Of a stretch of 64,000 nucleotides of DNA, positions 25,328 through 33,033 are shown piece after piece (the stretch's first letter is position 1; every line of letters begins with the position of its first letter). This DNA comes from Saccharopolyspora hordei (GTDB lineage: Bacteria > Actinomycetota > Actinomycetes > Mycobacteriales > Pseudonocardiaceae), in the NCBI RefSeq assembly GCF_013410345.1, contig NZ_JACCFJ010000001.1, positions 5,535,501 through 5,599,500 of the forward strand, in the 5' to 3' direction. A program made the translations under genes and the position numbers. Below the pieces are notes generated by a model, which saw only the letters and a list, made by a program, of their open reading frames with translations, was not told where the DNA came from and searched no databases.

Positions 25328-26557
25328 ATGACCCAGCAGCCGCCTCGACCGCCGCACCGGCCGCAACCGCCGCAGCAGCCGTGGCCGCCGCAGCAGCCTC
25401 GCGGTGCCCGCCCGCAGCCACCGCCCCCGCACGGCGCTCCCCCGCCGCCGGGCCCGGGTCCGTGGCCGCAGCGTCCCCCGTTGCCGCCGCCCGGCGTCCG
25501 CCCGGTCCCGCCGCCGCAGGCCGGCCGTCCGGCGCCGCCGTGGGGCGGCGCTCCGCCCGGACCGCCGCTCCCGCCCGGACGGCCGCCGGGACGCAAGAGC
25601 AACGCCGGGATCATCGTCGCGCTGGTGCTGGTCGGCGTGACGATGTTCGGCATCACCATGATCGGCGCGGTGGCGTCGGCGATCACCTCCGACCGCGCGT
25701 CGGACTACGACACCAGCCCCACCACGAGCAGCAGCGAGACCACCACGAGCGACGACTGGACCACCACGACGTCGAGCTCCAGCGAGGAGTCGACCAGCTC
25801 CGAGACCACCTCCGTGACCAGCGAGGACGAGCACGTCGACGAGGCCCGCCCGGTGGCCAGGCTCGGCGACCACCCGATCAACGTCCCGGGCAACGGCGCG
25901 GTGACCACCCCGTGCGACCTGCCCCCCTTCGGCACCGACGTCGCCTCGCAGGACCGCTTCTACCACGCCGCGCTGCCGTGCCTGATGGCCGCGTGGCGGC
26001 CGATGCTGGAGGACGCCGGTCTGCCGGTCCGCACGCCGGACGTGGTCACCACCGGCAGCGACGTCGAGACCCCGTGCGGCACGCGGAAGTGGAACCAGAC
26101 CGCGATGTACTGCCCGGGCACGCACACGATCTACATGACCGCCCGGTACTACGCCGAGCAGGAGCAGCTCGTCGAGCCGGGCGCGTACCTCGGGCAGTTC
26201 GCGCACGAGTTCGGCCACGCCGTGCAGGGCATGTCCGGCATCAGCGCCGCCTTCGGCGACGCCGCCTACGACGCGGGCGGCCGGGACACCCCGGCGGGGC
26301 TGGAGCTGACCCGCCGCTCGGAGCTGCAGGCGACGTGCTTCGAGGGGATGACGCTGGCCGCGCTGCAGAACGGCGGCGTCAGCAACGACTACATCTTCCC
26401 GGCGCTGGACGACTCGCGCGGTCGCGGCGACGAGCACTCCACCGTGCGCGACCACGGCACCACCGCGAACAACAGCGCCTGGGTCGACCAGGGCTTCTAC
26501 AAGAACGAGATCACCGAGTGCAACACCTGGCTGGCCGATGCCTCCTACGTCAGCTGA
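25328..26557 (+). CDS. Neutral zinc metallopeptidase (YpfJ/PF04228-like)
   Basis: 409 residues. A Pro/Gln-rich cytoplasmic head (1-90), one TM at about 95-118 (GIIVALVLVGVTMFGITMIG), a Ser/Thr-rich linker (about 125-165) and an outer peptidase domain with HEFGH at 293-297 in GQFAHEFGHAVQGM and the downstream ELTRRSELQATCFEG. Four cysteines in the outer domain suggest disulphides. ATG with GAGGAAG 6 nt upstream. Substrate unknown. Its stop overlaps the end of the convergent gene by 8 bp. Confidence 0.9.
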   Translation: MTQQPPRPPHRPQPPQQPWPPQQPRGARPQPPPPHGAPPPPGPGPWPQRPPLPPPGVRPVPPPQAGRPAPPWGGAPPGPPLPPGRPPGRKSNAGIIVALVLVGVTMFGITMIGAVASAITSDRASDYDTSPTTSSSETTTSDDWTTTTSSSSEESTSSETTSVTSEDEHVDEARPVARLGDHPINVPGNGAVTTPCDLPPFGTDVASQDRFYHAALPCLMAAWRPMLEDAGLPVRTPDVVTTGSDVETPCGTRKWNQTAMYCPGTHTIYMTARYYAEQEQLVEPGAYLGQFAHEFGHAVQGMSGISAAFGDAAYDAGGRDTPAGLELTRRSELQATCFEGMTLAALQNGGVSNDYIFPALDDSRGRGDEHSTVRDHGTTANNSAWVDQGFYKNEITECNTWLADASYVS

Positions 26558-26987
26558 GCCGACGCCGGCCCAGCATGAGGGCGTAGCCGCCGCCCGCGAC
26601 GCAGGCGAGGGCGAGCAGGGTCCAGGTGGCCCGGTCGGCCAGCTGGTCGAGCTTCGAGTCGTCCGCGGTGGCCGGGCGCACCACGAGCTCGCCGGCCGGG
26701 GCGACCGGGACCAGCACCTGCAGCCGCTGGCCGGGGCTGTGCCCGCAGCCGTCGAACGACGCGCGGCGCACCTCGCCGTCGATCTCGACCTCGACCAGGT
26801 CCCCTTCCGCCCGGGTGCTGCCGCACGGGCGCGGCTCGACGACGGTCGCCGTCGCCGGGCGCATCGCGCGCTCCCGGTCCGCGGCCGCCCACAGCGGCCA
26901 CACCGCCACCCCGGCCAGCACGATGCCGAGGAGCACCAGGACAAGCAGGATCGGCGCGACCGACGCCGAACCTCGTTGCCTACCCAC
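26550..26987 (-). CDS. Two-TM membrane protein of unknown function
   Basis: 145 residues. TM1 lies at about residues 10-32 (PILLVLVLLGIVLAGVAVWPLW) and TM2 near 120-136 (TWTLLALACVAGGGYALML), with an extracytoplasmic 85-residue domain containing two Cys (RPCGSTR; FDGCGHSPGQR) that may pair. Resembles DUF3592-type membrane proteins in layout, but I cannot assign it firmly. The GTG start is preferred since upstream residues are unlike protein. Weak ribosome site. Confidence 0.65.
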   Translation of the reverse strand: MGRQRGSASVAPILLVLVLLGIVLAGVAVWPLWAAADRERAMRPATATVVEPRPCGSTRAEGDLVEVEIDGEVRRASFDGCGHSPGQRLQVLVPVAPAGELVVRPATADDSKLDQLADRATWTLLALACVAGGGYALMLGRRRLS

Positions 26988-27056
26988 GACACAGATGGTG
27001 CCAGCATCCCGGCGGTGCACGGCGAGCAGTCGCGGAACCACCGCGCGTCGCGGGGA

Positions 27057-28157
27057 TCAGGGCTCGGCCGGGGTCACCTTCTTCACGTACAGCAGGCGGT
27101 CGCCGGCCTCGATCGCGTCCGCCTCCGGCGCGTCGACCCGGTACAGCTGCCCCTCGCGCACCACGCCGAGCACGATGTCGGGCAGGTGCCGCGGGGAGCC
27201 GCCGACCTCCTGCTGCTCGACCTCGCGCTCGGCGATCGCCAGCCCCGCGTCCGGGGTGAGCAGGTCCTCGAACATCTCCACCACGGACGGCGTGGTGGTC
27301 GCCATGCCGAGCAGGCGCCCCGCGGTCTCGCTGGACACCACCACCGAGTCGGCCCCGGACTGCCGCAGCAGGTGCACGTTCTCGGCCTCCCGCACCGCCG
27401 CCACGATCTGCGCCCTCGGCGCCAGCTCGCGGGCGGTCAGGGTGACCAGGACCGCGGTGTCGTCGCGGGCCGGGGCCACCACGATGGCCCGGGCGCGGGT
27501 GACGCCGGCCACCCGCAGCACGTCGGAGCGGGTGCCGGAGCCGTTGACCGTGACCAGGCCCTGCGCGGACGCCGCCTCCAGCGCGGTGTGGTCGGTGTCG
27601 ACCACCACGATGCGGCCGGGCTCGTGCTCCTCGCCGAGCAGTGCGGTGACCGCTGACCGGCCCTTGGTTCCGTACCCGATGACGACCACGTGGTCGCGCA
27701 CCTTGGACCTCCAGCGCTGGATCTTGAACGCTTGTCGAGAGCGCTCGGTGAGCACTTCCAGTGTGGTACCGACCAGCACGATCAGGAACAGCACCCGCAG
27801 CGGCGTGATGACCAGCACGTTCGTCAGCCGCGCCAGGTCGCTGACCGGCGTGATGTCGCCGTAGCCGGTGGTGGACAGCGAGACCGACGCGTAGTAGACG
27901 CAGTCGAGCAGGCTGAGCTCGCCGCCCGCGCTGTCCCGGTAGCCGTCGCGGCCGATGTAGACCAGCACCACCGTGGCGGCCAGCGCGAGGGTCGCGCCGA
28001 TGATGCGCCGGATGATGGACCGGACCGGGCTGCTCGTGGTGCCGGGCATCCTGATCACGCCGACCAGGGCGTGGTCCGGCAGGTTGGTCAGCGCTTCCTC
28101 GTCGGCGCGCCCGCGCATCAGGGGGTGCGCCAACGCCCTGGCCCTGCGCCGCATCAT
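27057..28157 (-). CDS. Potassium channel with RCK/TrkA-N domain
   Basis: 366 residues. Two TM segments flank a pore loop with the filter STTGYGD (near residue 100), so this is a 2-TM K+ channel subunit. A cytoplasmic RCK domain follows with the Rossmann turn VVIGYGTKGRSAVTAL, and then a TrkA-C-like end (VVREGQLYRVDAPEADAIEAGDRLLYV). Rv3200c counterpart. The ATG at 28157 has GGGGAG 8 nt upstream; earlier GTGs are too close to it. Divergent from the next gene. Confidence 0.92.
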   Translation of the reverse strand: MMRRRARALAHPLMRGRADEEALTNLPDHALVGVIRMPGTTSSPVRSIIRRIIGATLALAATVVLVYIGRDGYRDSAGGELSLLDCVYYASVSLSTTGYGDITPVSDLARLTNVLVITPLRVLFLIVLVGTTLEVLTERSRQAFKIQRWRSKVRDHVVVIGYGTKGRSAVTALLGEEHEPGRIVVVDTDHTALEAASAQGLVTVNGSGTRSDVLRVAGVTRARAIVVAPARDDTAVLVTLTARELAPRAQIVAAVREAENVHLLRQSGADSVVVSSETAGRLLGMATTTPSVVEMFEDLLTPDAGLAIAEREVEQQEVGGSPRHLPDIVLGVVREGQLYRVDAPEADAIEAGDRLLYVKKVTPAEP

Positions 28158-28303
28158 CACCACGTCTCCCCGACTCCGCGACCGCTCACGGCGCAGACAG
28201 TAGCCCCCGGCGCGGCGCCCGGCGCGAGGCGGCACCCCGGGCTCGGACCAGGGGTTCTCCTGCAGGGCGGAAGACCTGGCCCCGACGCGCCGCGGCGGCG
28301 TTC

Positions 28304-28309
28304 TACGAT
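28304..28309 (+). promoter_or_regulatory. -10 box, leaderless
   Basis: TACGAT, 6 nt, then GTG at 28316. No Shine-Dalgarno is present. Confidence 0.5.
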
Positions 28310-28315
28310 GCCCCA

Positions 28316-28843
28316 GTGCAGCAGCTTCAGCACGCGGCCCGCGCCCTGGGGTGGCACGGCCACCTGATCCCGGACGTGGAGGTCCTCGGCGCGAAGTTCA
28401 CCGCTGTGGTGCGCATCCGCCAGGACGTCCACCGGTGGCGCAGTCACCACGGTTGGGGCCCTGAGCTCAATCCGTCCTGGTTCCGCTCGTGGGCCGAGCC
28501 CTCCGAGCACGACCACGTGCCGGTACCCGCGGTGGACCTGCTCGGCGCGCTGGTCCCGGTGGCGCACCCGCGCTTCGCCCTGCGCGCGTGCGGCACCCTG
28601 CTGACCCTGGCGCCGTGCGCGGTGGTCCTGCCGTCGCAGCAGCCGTACCGGCCGCTGCGCATGCTCGAGCTGGACTACTACGGCGTGGGGGCGGTCAACG
28701 TGGCGGAGAACGGCCTCGCGGAGCTGGTGATCGCGCCGGAGGACCGCACCGCCGAGTTCGGGTCGTCGCTCTTCGGCCGCTGGCTCCTGGAGGTCCTCTA
28801 CTCCCGCCTCCTCGAGCACCCGCAGCTCACCGAGAACGCCTGA
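28316..28843 (+). CDS. Conserved hypothetical protein
   Basis: 175-residue soluble protein rich in His/Trp at the N-terminal half (ALGWHGHLIPDVEVLG; HRWRSHHGWGPELNPSWF). It contains LDYYGVGAVNVAENGLAELVIAPEDRT and a helical C-terminus. I do not recognise the family. The GTG start is defined by the leaderless promoter; codon use and third-position GC match its neighbours, so it is probably real. Convergent with the next gene after 22 bp. Confidence 0.72.
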   Translation: MQQLQHAARALGWHGHLIPDVEVLGAKFTAVVRIRQDVHRWRSHHGWGPELNPSWFRSWAEPSEHDHVPVPAVDLLGALVPVAHPRFALRACGTLLTLAPCAVVLPSQQPYRPLRMLELDYYGVGAVNVAENGLAELVIAPEDRTAEFGSSLFGRWLLEVLYSRLLEHPQLTENA

Positions 28844-28865
28844 CACCCCGCCGCGCGGGGGCGCG

Positions 28866-29483
28866 TCACGCCACGACGTACTCGTGCCAGTTGAGCCCCT
28901 CGGGGTTCCAGCGCATGCCGCGACCGTCCTTGAGCATGCGCAGCGCCTGCATGGTGTGCGGCCAGCGGCGGATCACGTTGGCGAGGGCGACCGGGGTCAT
29001 CAGGTCGGCGGTGCGGCGGTGGTCGCCAGGCCCGAGGAGGGCGGTCCCGCCGGGCGTGGAGATGATGTCGGTGAGCGCGACCTGGCCGGACAGCGCGGCC
29101 TGCTCGACGCTGACGATGGTGTGCGGCTGCAGCTCCTGCGGCCAGCTGCGGCGGTCGATGTCCGAGGCCACCGGCTGCTCGCAGGACCCGCACTCGCAGG
29201 CGAACTCGCTGGCCCAGCCGTGCTGCTTCCACGACCACACGGCCGCGGCACCGGCGCCCAGGTCGGACAGCGCGGCGACGTGCGGCCAGGCACCGAGGAC
29301 CGCGCTGAGCACCGTCTTCTTGGACGGGCGCGGGGTCTGCCCGGGGCCGTCGAAGGACCAGGTCCCGGCTTCGTCGCGGTGCACCCGCACCAGCGGCGCG
29401 CGCATGGCGAGCACGTCGGTGTCCACGTGCACTTCGAGGTCCGGTGGGGCGCTGAGCTTCCAGTGCGTGTTCATCGCGGGCAT
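28866..29483 (-). CDS. Conserved hypothetical protein with CxCxxC
   Basis: 205 residues, mixed alpha/beta, with ACECGSCEQP near residue 103 that could bind a metal. N-terminal text SAPPDLEVHVDTDVLAMRAPLVRVH suggests a beta-rich start. The C-terminus is ALRMLKDGRGMRWNPEGLNWHEYVVA. I do not recognise the family. Start chosen at the ATG at 29483; the ATG three codons later is equally possible. It follows adnB by 47 bp on the same strand and may be read from that transcript. Confidence 0.7.
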   Translation of the reverse strand: MPAMNTHWKLSAPPDLEVHVDTDVLAMRAPLVRVHRDEAGTWSFDGPGQTPRPSKKTVLSAVLGAWPHVAALSDLGAGAAAVWSWKQHGWASEFACECGSCEQPVASDIDRRSWPQELQPHTIVSVEQAALSGQVALTDIISTPGGTALLGPGDHRRTADLMTPVALANVIRRWPHTMQALRMLKDGRGMRWNPEGLNWHEYVVA

Positions 29484-29530
29484 ACTCGTCCGCCGCGCCA
29501 CGCCGGCTCAAGCTCCGCCACTCGAAGGTG

Positions 29531-32500
29531 TTACGACCCCGCTTCGGGGACCGACGTGATGAGCTCGCGGAGGCCGTCGGCGTCGAGCAGGTCCACCGGG
29601 CGCAGGGTGTGGTCGTGGCGGACGTAGTGGAACACCGCGCGCACCTTCTCCAGCGGTGTGCGGGAGAGTTCCGCCCACGCCAGGCGGTAGACCGCCAGCT
29701 GCACCGACAGCGCGGGCAGCCGGTCGGCACCGGGCACCGCGCCGGTCTTCCAGTCCACCACCGTCCAGCCGCCGTCGGGGTCGCGGAACACCGCGTCCAT
29801 CCGGCCGCGCAGGACGATCCCCTCGACCTGCGTCTCGAACGGCACCTCCACCCGGTGCGGGGTGCGGTCCGCCCACGATCCGGCGAGGAACGCCTGCTGC
29901 AGCTCTTCCAGGTCCTCCTGCAGCGGCGCGGACTCGTCGGCGGCGCCGGGCAGTTCGTCGACGTCCAGCAGCGCGGAGGAGGTGAACCGGTGCTCCAGCC
30001 AGGCGTGGAACGCGGTGCCGCGCCGGGTCATCGGGTTCGGCGGGAAGGGCAGCGGGCGGCGCAACCGCCGCGCCAGGCCGTCGGTGTCCGCAGCGAGCTC
30101 CACGAGCTGGCTGACCGACAGGTGCTCGGGCAGCCGGACCTGCTCGCGGCGCTGCGCGGCCGCGGCGCGCTCGGCGAGCAGCACGTCGACGTCGCGGGCC
30201 CAGCCCTCCTCGTCGTCCTCGTCCGGCTCCGCGGAGTCCACTTCGGACATCGCCGCGCGCACCATCTCCGCGCCCTCGGCCACGGCCGCGCGCCGCGGGC
30301 CCAGCGGGTCGACCGGCCACTCCGCGCTGCGCACCGCTTCGGCCAGCGGGTTCGGCTCGTCCTCGGCGGGTTCCGGGGCCACGCGGTCGAGCACGCCCGC
30401 CCCGGAGTCCTGCAGCACCTCGGCCAGTTCCCGGAGGAACGCCGACGGGCCCTTCGGCTTGTCGCCGTTCTCGCCCCACCAGTGCCCGGAGAGCAGCAGC
30501 GTCCGCTCCGCGCGCGTGACCGCCACGTAGAGCAGCCGGCGCTCCTCGGCGATGCGCCGCTCCTCGAACTCCTCGTCGTGCAGGTGCAGCGCCTCGCTGA
30601 TCTCCTTGCGGTCCATGCCGGACAGCCGGTCGAGGTCGAGCCGCGGGAGGTCCTCGGCGTCGCCGCGCAGCTCGGCGGGCAGCTGGGTCACCGAGCGCAG
30701 CCAGGACGACGACTTGCGCTTGCCGGGGAAGACGTCCCGGACCAGGTGCGGCACCGCCACCACCTGCCACTCCAGCCCCTTGGCCGCGTGCACGGTCAGC
30801 ACCTGCACGCGGTCCTCGGCCACCTCGACCTCGCCGGGTTCCAGCCCGTCCTCGGCGCGTTCGGCGGCCGACAGGTAGTCCAGCAGCGCGGGCAGGGTCG
30901 CCGAGGGGCTGGTCGTGGCGAAGCTGGTGACCACGTCAGCGAAGGCGTCCAGGTGGATCCGGCCCGGCCCCACCGACCGCGCGATGCTCTCGATGTCCAG
31001 CAGCAGGGTGCGCTCGACGTCAGCGACCAGCTCGGGCAGCGGCTGGTCGAGGCGCCGCCGCAGGTTGGCCAGTTCCGTGCCGAGCTTGCGGATGCGCTCG
31101 TACCCGGCGGCGGAGTAGCGCGACGGGTCACCGGGGTCGTCGAGGGCGTCGGCCAGCCCGGCCTGCTCGGCGTTCTCGCCCGGCAGCGCCGCGGTGACCA
31201 CGGCGGACGGGTCGTCGGAGCCGGGTTCTGCGACCGCCTGCGCGCCGAGCTCGCGCGCCCGGTCCCACAGCGCGGCGATGTCCGCGGCACCCAGGCGCCA
31301 GCGGGAGCCGGTGAGCAGCCGCATCGCGGCGGTGCCGGCGAGCGGGTCGACCAGCAGGCGCAGCGCGCTGACCAGGTCGCGCACCTCGGCTTCGTCGAGC
31401 AGCCCGCCGAGGCCGACGACCTCCACCGGGAGCCCGCGTTCGCGCAGCACGGCGGCGATGTCGGCCATGTCCGCGCGGCGCCGCACCAGCACGGCGGCCG
31501 TCGGGGGCGTGCCGGTCTCGTCGAGCGCGGCCTGCCACTGGGTGGCGATCTGGTCGGCGACCCACTCGAGCTCCTCGCGGACGTCCCCGGCCAGGGCCAG
31601 CCGGATGTCGCCCGGCGGGGCGTCGTCCCGGGCGCGCAGCTCGTCGACCTCGAGACCGGTGCGGCGCAGCGGCTCGGACACCGCGTTGGCGACCCGCAGC
31701 ACCTCCGGTGGGTTGCGGAAGCTGGTCAGCAGCCCGTAGCGGCGGGCGGGCCGGCCGTCCTCGCGCGGGAAGTCGGTGGTGAAGCGCGGCAGGTTCGCCG
31801 CGCTCGCGCCGCGCCAGCCGTAGATCGCCTGCGCCGGGTCGCCGACCGCCGTGACCGGCAGCGGGTCGCCCTGGCCGAACAGCGACCGCAGCAGCACCCG
31901 CTGCGCGTGCCCGGTGTCCTGGTACTCGTCGAGCAGCACGGCGCCGTAGCGGGCCCGCTCGCCCGCGACCACCTCGGGGTGCTCGGCGGCCAGCAGCGCG
32001 GCGAGCGACATCTGGTCGGCGAAGTCCATCGCGCCTTCCCGCCGCTTGCTCTGCGCGTACTCCTCGACCAGCGGCAGCAGTGCGACCCGCAGCTGCTGCG
32101 TGGCGACGACCTTCACCAGCTCCTGCGGCAGGTTCGCGCGCTGTCCCTTGGCGCGGGGCGCGTTCTCGATGACCTGGCACAGCCGCTCGGCGTGGTCGCG
32201 CAGGTCGCTCGGGTCCACGAGGTGCTCGGCGAGCTCCCCGGCCAGGTGCAGCACGTAGCTGGTCACCGTGGACGGCACCTTGTCGGTGTCGAGGTCCTCG
32301 GTCCAGGTCCCGACCACGCGGTGCGCGAGCTGCCACGACGCCGTCTCGCTCAGCAGCCGCGCGCCCGGCTCGACCGGCACCCGCAGCCCGTGCTCGCCGA
32401 CGATCCGCCCGGCGTAGGCGTGGTAGGTCAGCACGGTCGGCTCTTCGGTGAGGACCGTGGAGCGCAGCTGCCCGCTCGGGTCGACCTCGTCGAGCAGGCC

Positions 32501-32782
32501 CGACCCGGCGAGCCGGCGCAGTCGAGCGCGGACCCGGTCGGCGAGCTGCCGCGCGGCCTTGCGGGTGAAGGTGAGGCCGAGGACGCGCTCCGGCGTGACC
32601 AGCTGGTTGGCGACGAGCCAGACCACGCGCGCGGCCATGGTCTCGGTCTTGCCCGCACCCGCGCCCGCGACGACGAGCGCTGGTTCGGCGGGCGCGGCGA
32701 TGACCGCGGCCTGCTCCGGCGTCGGCGGGTGCAGGCCCAGCGCCTGCGCGATCCGCTGCGGACTGACCTTCGCCTCGCTCAC
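29531..32782 (-). CDS. adnB: AdnB subunit of AdnAB helicase-nuclease
   Basis: 1083 residues. UvrD-like motor: Walker A GAGAGKT at 40-46, motif II LLDEYQDTGHAQRVLL, motif III VGDPAQAIYGWRGA and motif VI YVAVTRAERTLLLSG. The C-terminal RecB-type nuclease has GRMDAVFRDPDGGWTVVDWKTG with the D/DWK residues, then QLAVYRLAW. In mycobacteria AdnB is the lead motor of the heterodimer that resects double-strand breaks. The GTG has GGGAGG 7 nt upstream and overlaps the stop of an 84-codon ORF (GTGA). Confidence 0.95.
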   Translation of the reverse strand: MSEAKVSPQRIAQALGLHPPTPEQAAVIAAPAEPALVVAGAGAGKTETMAARVVWLVANQLVTPERVLGLTFTRKAARQLADRVRARLRRLAGSGLLDEVDPSGQLRSTVLTEEPTVLTYHAYAGRIVGEHGLRVPVEPGARLLSETASWQLAHRVVGTWTEDLDTDKVPSTVTSYVLHLAGELAEHLVDPSDLRDHAERLCQVIENAPRAKGQRANLPQELVKVVATQQLRVALLPLVEEYAQSKRREGAMDFADQMSLAALLAAEHPEVVAGERARYGAVLLDEYQDTGHAQRVLLRSLFGQGDPLPVTAVGDPAQAIYGWRGASAANLPRFTTDFPREDGRPARRYGLLTSFRNPPEVLRVANAVSEPLRRTGLEVDELRARDDAPPGDIRLALAGDVREELEWVADQIATQWQAALDETGTPPTAAVLVRRRADMADIAAVLRERGLPVEVVGLGGLLDEAEVRDLVSALRLLVDPLAGTAAMRLLTGSRWRLGAADIAALWDRARELGAQAVAEPGSDDPSAVVTAALPGENAEQAGLADALDDPGDPSRYSAAGYERIRKLGTELANLRRRLDQPLPELVADVERTLLLDIESIARSVGPGRIHLDAFADVVTSFATTSPSATLPALLDYLSAAERAEDGLEPGEVEVAEDRVQVLTVHAAKGLEWQVVAVPHLVRDVFPGKRKSSSWLRSVTQLPAELRGDAEDLPRLDLDRLSGMDRKEISEALHLHDEEFEERRIAEERRLLYVAVTRAERTLLLSGHWWGENGDKPKGPSAFLRELAEVLQDSGAGVLDRVAPEPAEDEPNPLAEAVRSAEWPVDPLGPRRAAVAEGAEMVRAAMSEVDSAEPDEDDEEGWARDVDVLLAERAAAAQRREQVRLPEHLSVSQLVELAADTDGLARRLRRPLPFPPNPMTRRGTAFHAWLEHRFTSSALLDVDELPGAADESAPLQEDLEELQQAFLAGSWADRTPHRVEVPFETQVEGIVLRGRMDAVFRDPDGGWTVVDWKTGAVPGADRLPALSVQLAVYRLAWAELSRTPLEKVRAVFHYVRHDHTLRPVDLLDADGLRELITSVPEAGS

Positions 32783-33033
32783 CAGCACACCTCCCCTCTC
32801 CGGCGTCGCCGTGCTCCCGGCGCAACTCCGATGGGGGTCCCAGCCCCGACGTCGGTGGGACTCGCGGCCCCCCGACGCGCCGCCCCCCAGCTCACCGGGA
32901 CACCGCGCACCGGGACACAGCGCGACGAGGCCCGGCCCACGGGTCCTCGGCGCGCGGGCGGCCGGGGACCACGGAGCGCGACTCCCGTGGACGTCGCGGG
33001 GGCCACGGCACCGGTCGGCTCGGGCTCGGTCAC
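32779..33033 (-). CDS. 84-codon coupled ORF between adnA and adnB
   Basis: The GTG start ([16 protein letters not shown]...) overlaps the adnA stop as GTGA (33030-33033), and its stop overlaps the adnB start as GTGA (32779-32782). The product is basic and Pro/Arg/Gly-rich, with a short repeat (VPVRGVPVS) and a poly-Arg stretch before GEVCW. It matches no family I know. The double 4-bp overlap argues that ribosomes traverse it. It could be a genuine small subunit, or only a translated linker that keeps adnB coupled to adnA. Confidence 0.5.
   Translation of the reverse strand: MTEPEPTGAVAPATSTGVALRGPRPPARRGPVGRASSRCVPVRGVPVSWGAARRGAASPTDVGAGTPIGVAPGARRRRRGEVCW

Noticed and set aside
26550-26557. 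Frameshift at the end of the zinc peptidase
   Set aside because: The 8-bp overlap is simply two convergent genes sharing stop regions; both proteins end normally.
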